Positions 16,767 to 25,407 of a stretch of DNA of 64,000 nt are shown piece after piece. The translations under genes were made by a program, and so were the position numbers. The stretch is from Haloarchaeobius litoreus (GTDB lineage Archaea; Halobacteriota; Halobacteria; Halobacteriales; Natrialbaceae). Under the pieces are notes generated by a model. That model ran no database searches. It saw only the letters and a list, made by a program, of their open reading frames with translations, and was not told the origin of the DNA. The stretch lies in NCBI RefSeq assembly GCF_024495425.1, contig NZ_JANHJR010000003.1, positions 434,001 through 498,000 of the forward strand. The letters are read 5' to 3'. How positions within the stretch are numbered: the stretch's first letter is position 1; each line of letters begins with the position of its first letter.

Positions 16767-18050
16767 ATGCGGTCACTCTCCGCGTTCGCTGTCGCCCTCC
16801 TCGCGCTCTCGCTCGTCGCCGCACCGGTGGTCGGCGTGGCGAGCAGCGGCACCGCACCGGCCGCCGAGCAGAGCGACCGGTCGACCGTGCAGACGAGCGA
16901 CTCCCTCCCGTTCGAGGAGGCGAGCCCCCACACGGTCTTCGAGGTGAACGTGACGGCCTCGGGGGACGCTCGCTGGTCCATCACCTACCGGTACGTGCTG
17001 AACTCGTCGAACGAGACCGAGGCGTTCCAGCGCTTCGGGGACGACGTCTCGGCGGGCACCGCGGACGTGGGGTTCTCACCGCAGGTGTTCCAGCGGTTCG
17101 CCGAGCAGGGCGAGAGCTGGACCGACCGCGAGATGACCATCGAGGCCGCCGGGTGGGAGGACGTCCAGATTCGGGAACGGATGACTCAGCCGGGGACGGC
17201 CACCACGACGACTGCGGCGACGAACGGCACGGAGAACGAGACGACGACCTACATCGGTGAGCTGACCTACTCGTTCGTCTGGACGGGCTTCGCGTCGGTC
17301 GAGGGGAACACCATCGTCGTCGGTGACGCGTTCGGGACCGATAACGAGACGTGGTTCAACCGGCTGTACGACGACCAGCGGTTCGTCCTGAACAGCCCGA
17401 CGAACTACGGCATCCGCGACTCGCCCGACGACAAGGGCCCGGACAACGGAACGCTGGTGTGGGACGGTCCGGTGACGTTCGAGCCGGGCTATCTGGAGAC
17501 GACGTACTTCGAGCTCGCACCGCCGAACACGACCACGCCGACCGACCCGAACCCCGAGGACGAGGGCCTGTCGCCGTTCGTGCTCGTCGGGCTCGTCGGC
17601 GTGCTCGTCGTCACCGCGGCCGGTGGCGCGTACATGTTCGCGAAGCGCCAGTCGGGAGCGCCGCCCGGTGCCGGCCCGGAGCCGACACCGAACGGCGGCC
17701 GCGGGCCGACGAGCGACGGGGGTGCCACCGGTGCGGTCCCGGACGAGGAGGAGGCTGCCGGGGCGGCCGAGGGTGTGGCGGCCGGTGCGGCCGACGAGCC
17801 GCCGGAAGCGGACGAGATCGACGAGGAGCTGCTCTCCGACGAGGAGCGCGTGCTCCGGCTGCTCGACGGCAACGGCGGGCGGATGAAGCAGGCCAACATC
17901 GTCAAGGAGACGGGCTGGTCGAACGCGAAGGTGTCCCAGCTGCTGTCCGGAATGGCCGACGACGAGGAGATACGGAAGCTCCGCATCGGCCGCGAGAACC
18001 TCATCACGCTCCCCGGTGAGAGCCTCGGCGAGTTCGACGACGAGCCCTGA
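16767..18050 (+). CDS. Membrane-anchored winged-helix protein
   Basis: A 427-residue protein in this order: signal peptide (1-25), extracellular domain (about 45-265) with several N-glycosylation sequons (NSSNET, NGTENET), one transmembrane helix (about 270-292, VLVGLVGVLVVTAAGGAYMF), an acidic Gly/Ala-rich linker, and a cytosolic winged helix (about 357-420, MKQANIVKETGWSNAKVSQLL). This is the known haloarchaeal class of membrane-tethered HTH proteins (DUF7343/DUF7345-like). It could link an external signal directly to transcription. It is divergent from the secreted/pilin-like pair, which are candidate partners or targets. Confidence 0.82.
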   Translation: MRSLSAFAVALLALSLVAAPVVGVASSGTAPAAEQSDRSTVQTSDSLPFEEASPHTVFEVNVTASGDARWSITYRYVLNSSNETEAFQRFGDDVSAGTADVGFSPQVFQRFAEQGESWTDREMTIEAAGWEDVQIRERMTQPGTATTTTAATNGTENETTTYIGELTYSFVWTGFASVEGNTIVVGDAFGTDNETWFNRLYDDQRFVLNSPTNYGIRDSPDDKGPDNGTLVWDGPVTFEPGYLETTYFELAPPNTTTPTDPNPEDEGLSPFVLVGLVGVLVVTAAGGAYMFAKRQSGAPPGAGPEPTPNGGRGPTSDGGATGAVPDEEEAAGAAEGVAAGAADEPPEADEIDEELLSDEERVLRLLDGNGGRMKQANIVKETGWSNAKVSQLLSGMADDEEIRKLRIGRENLITLPGESLGEFDDEP

Positions 18051-18095
18051 GCTGTCTCGCGGGCGCAGAAACGGTTCTCGGCGGACGGGCGGTTT

Positions 18096-18110
18096 CGTAA
18101 CCATTTACGT
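18096..18110 (+). promoter_or_regulatory. etfB promoter: TATA box within a small inverted repeat
   Basis: ATTTACGT (18103-18110) lies 25-32 bases before the etfB ATG. CGTAA and TTACG (18096-18109) form an inverted repeat overlapping it, which could let a regulator occlude the TATA box. Confidence 0.4.
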
Positions 18111-18134
18111 AGGGGGCAGCGTTAGCCTCTGACG

Positions 18135-18932
18135 ATGAAAGTTCTCGTTACCGTCAAGGAGGTGGCCGCCGTCGAGGACGAGTTCCAGATCGCGGGCACG
18201 TCCATCGACGAGACGTACCTCGAATACGACCTCAACGAGTGGGACGACTACGCCGTCGAGGAGGCCGTCCAGCTCCAGGAGGCCGGCATCGCGGACGAAG
18301 TCGTCGCCGTGACCATCGGCCCGGAGCGGGCCGAGGAGACAATCCGGATGGCGCTCGCGAAGGGTGCGGACCGCGCGGTCCGTATCTGGGACGACGCACT
18401 GGAGGGTTCGGACCTGCTCGACGTGGGCGCGAAGACCGCCATCCTCGAGAAGGTCGTCGAGGAGGAGGACCCGGACCTCGTCCTCTCCGGCGTGCAGGCC
18501 GACGACGACGGCTTCGGCGCGACCGGCGTCTCGCTGGCCGACGCGCTCGGCTTCGAGTGGGCCGCGGTCGTGAACCACCTCGACCAGGACTCCGTCGAGT
18601 CCGGCACCGCGTCGGTACGCCGCGAGCTGGAGGGCGGCGTCGAGGAGCTCACCGACATCGAGCTCCCGGCCGTCCTGACCATCCAGACGGGTATCAACGA
18701 GCCGCGCTACGCCAGCCTCCGCGGCATCCGGCAGGCACAGCGCAAGGAGATCGCACCGAAGACGCTCGGCGACCTCGGCCTCGACGCCGCGGCCGTCGAG
18801 AACGAACTCACACTGACCGACATGTACGAACCCGAGACGGAGAGCGACGCCACGTACTTCGAGGGCGGCCCGGAGGAGGCGGCGGCACAGCTTGCTACCC
18901 TGCTCCGCGACAAGGGGGTGGGTGCGCAATGA
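18135..18932 (+). CDS. etfB: Electron transfer flavoprotein beta subunit
   Basis: A 265-residue beta subunit of the FAD/AMP-binding heterodimer that takes electrons from acyl-CoA and other dehydrogenases and hands them to the quinone pool. The start MKVLVTVKEV and the segment AVLTIQTGINEPRYASLRGI (the ETF-beta signature region) are diagnostic. It overlaps etfA by four bases (ATGA). No ETF:quinone oxidoreductase is present in the window, but acyl-CoA synthetases and a thiolase elsewhere in the window point to fatty-acid use. Confidence 0.95.
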   Translation: MKVLVTVKEVAAVEDEFQIAGTSIDETYLEYDLNEWDDYAVEEAVQLQEAGIADEVVAVTIGPERAEETIRMALAKGADRAVRIWDDALEGSDLLDVGAKTAILEKVVEEEDPDLVLSGVQADDDGFGATGVSLADALGFEWAAVVNHLDQDSVESGTASVRRELEGGVEELTDIELPAVLTIQTGINEPRYASLRGIRQAQRKEIAPKTLGDLGLDAAAVENELTLTDMYEPETESDATYFEGGPEEAAAQLATLLRDKGVGAQ

Positions 18933-19885
18933 CGGACGTCCTGGCCATCGCCGACCACCGGCGCGGCGAGCTCCGCGACGTGTCGTTCGAACTCGTGACC
19001 GCGGGCCGCGAGCTGGCGAACGAGACCGGCGGCGACCTCCACGTCGCCGTCATCTCCGGCGACGTCGAGGGCTTCGGCGACCAGCTCCAGCTCGACGGCG
19101 TCGACACGGTCCACACCGTCGAGAACGGCGAGGAGTTCAACCACGACGTGTACGCACAGGTCGTCACGCAGCTGTTCGAGGCGGTCGATCCGCAGTTCCT
19201 CGTCATGCCGAACTCGGTCAACGGCCTGGACTACGCGCCGGCCGTCGCGAACCGGCTCGGCCTCGCGTACGTCAGCGACGTGGTCGACGTCGGGATCGAC
19301 GGGTCGACGCTGACCGCGACCCGCGAGATGTACAGCGGGAAGGTCGAGACGACGACCGCGGTCGAGGCCGAGCAGGTCGCGGTCTCCATCCGCGGTGCCG
19401 AGTGGCCCGCGACCGACGAGACGGGCGACGCGACCGTCGAGGCGTTCGAGGCCGACGTCGACGAGTCCGCCGTGCGCTCGACGGTCACCGGCTTCGAGGA
19501 GGTCGGCGGCGGCGACGTCGACATCAGCGAGGCGGACGTGCTCGTCTCCATCGGCCGCGGTATCGAGGAGGAGGAGAACCTCGACCTCGTGCGCGACCTC
19601 GCGGACGCGCTCGACGCGACGCTCTCGTCCTCGCGGCCCATCGTCGACGCCGGCTGGCTGCCGAAGAACCGGCAGGTCGGGCAGAGCGGGAAGGTCGTCA
19701 CGCCCGACGTCTACATCGCCATCGGCATCTCCGGGGCGGTCCAGCACGTCGCCGGCATGAAGGGCAGCGACACCATCGTCGCGATCAACACGGACCCGAA
19801 CGCGCCCATCTACGACATCGCGGACTACGGCATCGTCGACGACCTGTTCGACGTCGTCCCCGCGCTCATCGAGGAGTTCGAGTGA
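18929..19885 (+). CDS. etfA: Electron transfer flavoprotein alpha subunit
   Basis: A 318-residue alpha subunit. The C-terminal FAD domain is recognisable from [37 protein letters not shown] and the following [24 protein letters not shown], all typical of ETF-alpha. The N-terminal domain is shortened, as often in archaea. ATG 18929 overlaps the etfB stop, so the pair is translationally coupled. Confidence 0.95.
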   Translation: MTDVLAIADHRRGELRDVSFELVTAGRELANETGGDLHVAVISGDVEGFGDQLQLDGVDTVHTVENGEEFNHDVYAQVVTQLFEAVDPQFLVMPNSVNGLDYAPAVANRLGLAYVSDVVDVGIDGSTLTATREMYSGKVETTTAVEAEQVAVSIRGAEWPATDETGDATVEAFEADVDESAVRSTVTGFEEVGGGDVDISEADVLVSIGRGIEEEENLDLVRDLADALDATLSSSRPIVDAGWLPKNRQVGQSGKVVTPDVYIAIGISGAVQHVAGMKGSDTIVAINTDPNAPIYDIADYGIVDDLFDVVPALIEEFE

Positions 19886-19935
19886 CCACCGTACCGGACG
19901 CTTCGAGCGCCTGAGGGCTGGAACCCGCCGCTTCG

Positions 19936-19950
19936 CAGCAATGATTGCTG
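19936..19950. promoter_or_regulatory. Perfect 15-base palindrome upstream of the prenyl synthase
   Basis: CAGCAAT-G-ATTGCTG lies 51-65 bases before the ATG at 20001, just upstream of a TATA-like ACTTTTCG. Its length and position fit a dimeric regulator's operator. Confidence 0.35.
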
Positions 19951-20000
19951 GTTGGCGTGTTCCGTCACCTACTTTTCGTGGCGTTCCTAACGCTCTCGCG

Positions 20001-20843
20001 ATGGAGTTCCTGAAGCGTCGGCGCGAGCTGGTCGACGACCGGCTCGTCGAGGTGTTGGACGCCGTCGAGCAGCCGGAGCTCGCCGACGAGCTGCGGCACG
20101 TCTCGCTCTCGGGGGGCAAGCGGGTTCGACCGACGGTGACGGTGCTGGCCTGCGAGACCGCGGGCGGGTACCCGGAGGACGCCGTCGACTTCGGGGTCGG
20201 TATCGAACTGGTCCACAACGCATCGCTGGTCGTCGACGACATCATCGACCAGTCCGAGGTCCGTCGAGGCACGACCGCGGCGTGGACCGAGTACGGCTAC
20301 GGGCCGGCGATCATCGCCTCCGACGGCCTGCTCGGCGAGGCGTTCGCGCTGTTCTCGTCGGACCCGCAGGCGATGCAGATCGTCTCCGAGGCGATGGTCG
20401 AACTCGGCGAGGGCGAGGCGACGGAGCTCGCCGCCCAGCCGACGAACGAGCGGGAGTACATGGAGCTGGCCCGCCGGAAGACGGGTGCGCTGTTCCGCGC
20501 GGCCGCCGAACTCGGCGCGGTCGCGGCCGACGCCGACGCCTACACGGTCGAGGCGCTCGGGGAGTACGCCGAGCGCGTCGGCGTCGCCTTCCAGATCCGC
20601 GACGACGTGCTCGACGCGACCGCCGACGCCGACGACCTCGGCAAGCCCACCGGACAGGACGCCGAGATGGACCGTCCGTCGGTCGTGCAGGTGACGGACC
20701 TCACGCCCGAGGCCGCGAACGAGCGCGCGAAGGCGGAGGCGAACGCCGCACTCGACGCGCTGTCGACGGTCGAGTCGGGCAACACCGACGCCCGCGAGTA
20801 CCTCGAGGACCTCGCGCGGTTCGTCGTCGTCCGCGAGCGGTAA
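20001..20843 (+). CDS. Trans-isoprenyl diphosphate synthase (polyprenyl synthase family)
   Basis: A 280-residue enzyme that condenses isopentenyl diphosphate with allylic diphosphates. It shows GGKRVRP (residues 38-44), the first aspartate motif DDIID (79-83) and the second, DDVLD (201-205). It is rather short compared with the roughly 340-residue geranylgeranyl diphosphate synthase of haloarchaea, so it may be a second prenyl synthase. Chain length cannot be read from this. ATG 20001 is chosen because a TATA-like box lies about 30 bases before it; the frame extends 20 codons upstream. Convergent with the DUF373 gene. Confidence 0.85.
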   Translation: MEFLKRRRELVDDRLVEVLDAVEQPELADELRHVSLSGGKRVRPTVTVLACETAGGYPEDAVDFGVGIELVHNASLVVDDIIDQSEVRRGTTAAWTEYGYGPAIIASDGLLGEAFALFSSDPQAMQIVSEAMVELGEGEATELAAQPTNEREYMELARRKTGALFRAAAELGAVAADADAYTVEALGEYAERVGVAFQIRDDVLDATADADDLGKPTGQDAEMDRPSVVQVTDLTPEAANERAKAEANAALDALSTVESGNTDAREYLEDLARFVVVRER

Positions 20844-20848
20844 CCCTT

Positions 20849-21934
20849 CTACCCGGCCTCGACGCGCTCCGAGAAGTGTGTCTCCGCGATGGCGAAGGCG
20901 AGCGTGCTCGCCAGCCCCAGCAGGGTCCCACCGAGGAGCACCGCCGCCATGCTCGACAGCACCATGAACTGGAGGAAGTAGGCGGCGACGGCGTGCAGCA
21001 CCGCCCCCATCGCGACGACGTAGAAGGGCGCGTTCAGGTAGCGCCACTCCAGCGTGCCGGCGATGTACTCGTCCGTGATCTGCCCGAGGCTGGTCGTGAC
21101 ACCGGCTGCGGCGAACCAGCGCACGGACCCGAACGTGAGCGCGGCGAGCACCTCCGTCGCGGTGAGCGCGGTCGAGCTCGCGACCTGCACCGTCTCCAGC
21201 TGTTCGACGCCGGAGACGCCGCCGACGACGAGCAGCGCCGCGGCGACGACGTAGGAGATGAGCGTCATCCGGCCAGCGTACAGCCCGCGCCGGGCACGGT
21301 CGACGGCCCCGTCGAGGCGTTCGCCGAGTCCGAGCCCCCGCGAGATGAGGTAGAGGCCGAGCAGCGCCGAGGAGAGCCCCAGCATCGAGCCGGGGAGGTT
21401 CAGCAGGTCGCCCAGCAGCGCGAGCGGGTAGATGAGCACGATGATGCCGAGGGGGACGAGGATGGTCCCCCTGGTCTCGGGGTCGTTCAGCACCTGTTTG
21501 ATGGTGTAGTACATGGACTCCAGGTCCTGTGCCTGCCGGACGACCACCCGACGCACGCCGTCGACCTTCACCCGCGAGCGGATGACTGGGATGACGGACT
21601 CGTCCTGCGCACCGTCGGTGACGATGAGCGCGGTGACCTCCTCGCTGGTCGACAGCCCGGCGAGCACCTCGTCGACCTCCTCGCCGACCTGTCTGTTCGC
21701 GCTCACGTCGCCGCGCTCGTTGCCCGCGACCGCCGCGACCTCGACGGACTCGGCGGCCAGCTCGTCGACGAGGTGGACGCCCTGGAACAGGACGTTGACG
21801 TCGCTGTCCTCCGGGTCGACCGTGGCGAGCTTCACCGCCGCCTCTTCGACGGCGTCACGGCCGACGACCGGCGTGCGCACGTCGGTCTTGCGACCCACGT
21901 CGTCGTCGAGGTCGACGCACAGCACGAGCAGCAT
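20849..21934 (-). CDS. DUF373 family membrane protein
   Basis: A 361-residue protein: a soluble alpha/beta N-terminal domain (about 1-150, beginning MLLVLCVDLDDDVG) and about six membrane helices in the C-terminal half. This is the archaeal DUF373 family, of unknown function. Conserved aspartates in VDLDDD suggest a nucleotide- or metal-binding site, but that is inference. It is transcribed from its own promoter (AAAAAC-like box about 30 bases upstream) and is convergent with the prenyl synthase, with six bases between stops. Confidence 0.88.
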   Translation of the reverse strand: MLLVLCVDLDDDVGRKTDVRTPVVGRDAVEEAAVKLATVDPEDSDVNVLFQGVHLVDELAAESVEVAAVAGNERGDVSANRQVGEEVDEVLAGLSTSEEVTALIVTDGAQDESVIPVIRSRVKVDGVRRVVVRQAQDLESMYYTIKQVLNDPETRGTILVPLGIIVLIYPLALLGDLLNLPGSMLGLSSALLGLYLISRGLGLGERLDGAVDRARRGLYAGRMTLISYVVAAALLVVGGVSGVEQLETVQVASSTALTATEVLAALTFGSVRWFAAAGVTTSLGQITDEYIAGTLEWRYLNAPFYVVAMGAVLHAVAAYFLQFMVLSSMAAVLLGGTLLGLASTLAFAIAETHFSERVEAG

Positions 21935-22120
21935 CGTCTTCCCGTTGGCCGCTACCGGTCAAGTGTTTTTGGTTCCGTGTGAGTCTGTCTCGATATCCAC
22001 GGCGATCCCGTGACTGTGCCGACCAGTGTCTCGCCCGATCACCGGCCCCCGATTCCCGGTTCGCCGCTGCCTCTTTTGGCTGTGCATTGAAAAGGGAGGC
22101 CGTCGTACGCAGTCCAGAGC

Positions 22121-22738
22121 ATGCACGCGACGATTGGGTCGGACCTCGATACGATCCCGGCGGGGACGAACGTGCTGGTCGCGGGGCCGCCGCTGGCGGG
22201 CAAGCGCCAGCTACTGTACGAACTGCTCGGCGGCGACACGACGGACGGGACGGTGTTCGTCTCGACGCGCAAGCGGGCGTCGGTCGTCGAGCGCGAGTAC
22301 CGACAGGTCGCCCCGGAACCGTCGCTGCGGGTCGTCGACTGCGTGAGCCGCCAGATCAGCCCCGCTCGGGAGACTGGATACCACCGCTTCGTCTCCGACC
22401 CGGGTGACATGACCGGCATCGGCATCCGAACGTCGGAGTTCATGCGCCAGCTCCAGGCGTCGTGCGAGAGCGTCGGAGTGGGAATGCACACGCTGTCGAC
22501 GATGCTGATGTACGCGGACCTCCGTCGGGTGTACCAGTTCCTCCACGTGCTGACGGGACGGGTCCAGACCGGCGACTTCCGGGGTGGGTTCGTCCTCGAA
22601 GACGTGGGCGACCTGGAGTCGTATTCGGTGCTCAGACAGCCGTTCGACGGGCTGGTCGAGGTGCGCGACACCGACGCTGGACGGGAGGTGCGAGTCCGGG
22701 GGCTGGACATCGGGCCCCGAACGTGGACGCCGCTGTAG
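22121..22738 (+). CDS. RecA-superfamily P-loop protein, haloarchaeal HTR-like/DUF7504 type
   Basis: A 205-residue protein with a Walker A-like loop GPPLAGKR (the usual Ser/Thr after Lys is Arg) followed by Walker B-like FVLEDVGDL. It resembles small haloarchaeal KaiC/RecA-like proteins annotated HTR-like or DUF7504, whose function is not established. The Arg seems typical of the family and may mean altered nucleotide binding. A CATTGAAAAGG element lies about 30 bases upstream. The end is tail-to-tail with the next gene, 6 bases apart. Confidence 0.7.
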   Translation: MHATIGSDLDTIPAGTNVLVAGPPLAGKRQLLYELLGGDTTDGTVFVSTRKRASVVEREYRQVAPEPSLRVVDCVSRQISPARETGYHRFVSDPGDMTGIGIRTSEFMRQLQASCESVGVGMHTLSTMLMYADLRRVYQFLHVLTGRVQTGDFRGGFVLEDVGDLESYSVLRQPFDGLVEVRDTDAGREVRVRGLDIGPRTWTPL

Positions 22739-22744
22739 CCGGGG

Positions 22745-23137
22745 CTACAGCTCGTCGTTCTCCAGGCTCTCGAGCGTCCGCTCGACCGTCTCGCTGTCGG
22801 TCCGGTCGGCGACGACGATCACACCAGACCAGTCCTCGTCGGGGAAGGAGGCGACGACGACGGCGTCGTAGAAGCGCAGCGTCGCGTCGAGCTCGCCGAA
22901 GTCGAACAGCGAGCCGTCGCTCGGCGGGTCGCCCAGGCCCTTCATCATCAGCGTCTGTATCCGTCGCTCGAACTCCTCGTCGGTGAACTGTGCGCGGACG
23001 TCGTCGCGGACGTGCAGCAGGTCGTACGACTCGCCCTCGTAGCGGAAGGCGACCCGCACGTCGTCGCCATGGAGGTCGACCTCCGAGAGGTACTCGCGCA
23101 ACTCGGAGTCAGCAACGGCGTCGAGGTCGTCGGTCAT
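22745..23137 (-). CDS. Small acidic haloarchaeal protein of unknown function
   Basis: A 130-residue cytosolic protein with many Asp and Glu and a mixed alpha/beta pattern (RVAFRYEGESYDLLHVRDDV, then ATLRFYDAVVVASFP). Resembles short conserved haloarchaeal hypothetical proteins; I recognise no catalytic motif. The ATG at 23137 is chosen over upstream codons because the residues before it are arginine-rich and shadow-like. Divergent from serB. Confidence 0.7.
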   Translation of the reverse strand: MTDDLDAVADSELREYLSEVDLHGDDVRVAFRYEGESYDLLHVRDDVRAQFTDEEFERRIQTLMMKGLGDPPSDGSLFDFGELDATLRFYDAVVVASFPDEDWSGVIVVADRTDSETVERTLESLENDEL

Positions 23138-23268
23138 GGACGACCGTTCGCCGGGCCGACACATAAAGGGTGTGCGCAACGGGGGCGGTGTCCGTCGAAC
23201 GGTACGCCGGCAGGCCAGCACTGCGGGAACCTGAAGGGGTTTACCGTCCCGGCCAGAACGGAGAGCCA

Positions 23269-23904
23269 ATGACGCTGGTCGCGTTCGACTTCGACGGGAC
23301 GCTCTCGGACTCGGAGATGACGGTGCTGCTCGGCCGCCGCTACGGCGTGGCGGAGCAGATGGAAGAGATAACCGAGCGGGCGATGAACGACGAGATCGGC
23401 TACGCCGAGAGCCTGCGCCGGCGCGCGGCGCTCCTCGACGGGCTTCCGAACGAGGACGCACAGGCCGCCTTCGAGGAGGTGCGCCTGCGACCCGGCGCGG
23501 CCGACCTCATCCACGCACTGAACGAGGCCGGCGTGACGACGGCTATCTTCACCGGCGGGTTCCAGCGCGGCGTCGAGGCCGCACTGGAGCGTGAGGGTGT
23601 CACCGTCGACGCCATCGTCTCGAACCGGCTCCCCGTCGCTGACGGCGCGCTGACGGGGGAGGTCGAGGGCCCGCTCGTCGAGGGGACGAAGGACGACGCG
23701 CTCGAGTCCCACGCCGCCGAGCTGGACATCGATATGGCGGACACCGTCGCGGTCGGCGACGGCGCGAACGACCTGCCGATGCTGGAGGTCGCCGGGCTCG
23801 CGGTCGGGTTCGACCCGAAACCCGCCGTGGAGCCGGCCTGCGACGAGACGGTGACGACGATGGCCGAGCTGCGCGAGCTGCTGGAAGCGCGCGGCGTGCT
23901 CTGA
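23269..23904 (+). CDS. serB: Phosphoserine phosphatase-like HAD hydrolase
   Basis: A 211-residue HAD-family phosphatase. DFDGT near the N terminus carries the nucleophilic Asp, TGGF motif II follows in the middle, and GDGANDLPML near the C terminus coordinates magnesium. These match SerB, which dephosphorylates phosphoserine in serine synthesis. Substrate cannot be certain because related HADs act on other phosphates. ATG 23269 is favoured because GAGAGCCA precedes it and the encoded protein begins at the first beta strand. It is convergent with the methionine gene downstream. Confidence 0.82.
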   Translation: MTLVAFDFDGTLSDSEMTVLLGRRYGVAEQMEEITERAMNDEIGYAESLRRRAALLDGLPNEDAQAAFEEVRLRPGAADLIHALNEAGVTTAIFTGGFQRGVEAALEREGVTVDAIVSNRLPVADGALTGEVEGPLVEGTKDDALESHAAELDIDMADTVAVGDGANDLPMLEVAGLAVGFDPKPAVEPACDETVTTMAELRELLEARGVL

Positions 23905-23942
23905 GTCGGGGAACCGCGAACCGCGAAAACGGATCTTCGTCC

Positions 23943-25244
23943 TCAGTTCGTCGCCCGGTCGATGGCCTGGTCGAGGTCCGCGACGATGTCCGCGACGCCC
24001 TCGGTCCCCACGGAGAGGCGGACCATGTCTGGCGTGACGCCCGCCGCGAGCTGCTCCTCCTCGGTGAGCTGCTGGTGGGTGGTGCTCGCGGGGTGGATGA
24101 CGAGCGTCTTCGCGTCGCCGACGTTCGCGAGCAGGCTCGCCAGCTCGGTCGACTCGACGGTCGACTGTGCGGCGTCGTAGCCCTGCGCCAGCCCGAACGT
24201 GATCATGCCGCCGTAGCCGCCCTCTAAGTACTCGCTGGCGGCCTCGTGGGTCTCGTGGTCCTCGAGGCCGGGGTAGTTCACCCACGACACCTCGGGGTGG
24301 TCGGCGAGGTGTTCGGCGACGACCTGGGCGTTCTCGCAGTGGCGCTGCATCCGCATCGGCAGCGACTCGATGCCCTGGATGGTCTGCCAGGCGTCGAACG
24401 GCGACTGCTGGTTGCCGAGGTCGCGCAGTCCGCGGGCGATGGCGGCGTAGGTGAACGCGGCCTCGCCAAAGCGCTCGGCGAAGTTGACGCCGTGATACGC
24501 CGGGTTCTCCTGGGCGATCTCCGGGTAGTCCTCGGCGTACTCCTCCCACGGGAACGAGCCGCCGTCGACGAGGACCCCGCCGACGGTGGTGCCCGAGCCG
24601 TGGAGCCACTTCGTCGTCGACTCCCAGACGAGGTCCGCGCCGTGCTCCAGGGGGCGGCAGAGGTACGGTGTCGCGAACGTGTTGTCCACGAACAGCGGGA
24701 CGCCGTGGTCGTGCGCGATGTCGGCGAGCCGCTCGATGTCCGGCGTCACGAGCGCCGGGTTCCCGATAGTCTCGAAGTGGACGTACGCCGTGTCGTCGTC
24801 GATGGCCTCAGCGTAGGCGTCGTAGTCCAGCGTGTCCACGAACCGGGCCTCCACACCATTGCGCGGTGCGGTGTGCGTGAAGTACGTGTACGTCCCGCCG
24901 TAGAGCGACGACGCCGTGACGATGTTGTCGCCCGCGTCGGCGAGCAGGAACGTCGCCAGGTTCAGCGCACCCATGCCGGACGCGGTGGCGACCGCACCGA
25001 CCCCACCCTCCAGCGCGGCGATGCGCTCCTGGAGCGTCGAGACGGTCGGGTTCATCAGCCGCGAGTAGATGTGCCCCGGCTTCTCCAGCGCGAACTGCGC
25101 GGCGGCATCGTCGGCGTCGTCGAACACGTACGACGTCGTCTGGTAGATGGGCGGTGCCCGTGCGCCCGTCGTCGGGTCCGGTTCCTGTCCCGCGTGCAGC
25201 GAGTGCGTCGCGAACTGTCGCTCGTCGGAGTCCTCGTCTGTCAT
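23943..25244 (-). CDS. metY: O-acetylhomoserine aminocarboxypropyltransferase (sulfhydrylase)
   Basis: A 433-residue PLP enzyme of the Cys/Met metabolism family. The PLP lysine is in [16 protein letters not shown], with GHIYSRLMNPTVSTLQER near the N terminus and the C-terminal LSVGTE signature. It makes homocysteine from O-acetylhomoserine and sulfide, bypassing cystathionine. It is closely related to the second copy at 26.96-28.30 kb. The ATG at 25244 is chosen for a TATA-like GTTACTAC 27-34 bases upstream; the frame extends upstream without conserved residues. Confidence 0.9.
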   Translation of the reverse strand: MTDEDSDERQFATHSLHAGQEPDPTTGARAPPIYQTTSYVFDDADDAAAQFALEKPGHIYSRLMNPTVSTLQERIAALEGGVGAVATASGMGALNLATFLLADAGDNIVTASSLYGGTYTYFTHTAPRNGVEARFVDTLDYDAYAEAIDDDTAYVHFETIGNPALVTPDIERLADIAHDHGVPLFVDNTFATPYLCRPLEHGADLVWESTTKWLHGSGTTVGGVLVDGGSFPWEEYAEDYPEIAQENPAYHGVNFAERFGEAAFTYAAIARGLRDLGNQQSPFDAWQTIQGIESLPMRMQRHCENAQVVAEHLADHPEVSWVNYPGLEDHETHEAASEYLEGGYGGMITFGLAQGYDAAQSTVESTELASLLANVGDAKTLVIHPASTTHQQLTEEEQLAAGVTPDMVRLSVGTEGVADIVADLDQAIDRATN

Positions 25245-25270
25245 GGGCGTTCGTAGGGTCGGCGGGGGTA

Positions 25271-25315
25271 GTAACGCGGTGGTAGCGGCCGGAATTGACG
25301 CTATGAGTGACGCTA
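25271..25315 (-). promoter_or_regulatory. metY promoter with a tandem 8-bp direct repeat
   Basis: TGACGCTA-TGAG-TGACGCTA (25296-25315, plus-strand reading) sits about 18-45 bases upstream of the TATA-like GTTACTAC of metY. A 12-bp period is close to one helical turn, so the two copies face the same side of the DNA: a likely regulator site. The copy does not recur at the second metY promoter. Confidence 0.4.
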
Positions 25316-25407
25316 GTTCGTAGTGGCGGATGCGCTGTCCACAGGCCGGTTTCCGCGACTCCGAACCGCTAGGAAGCCCCGCCAAACGTTTGAACAGGCC
25401 CCATCAC

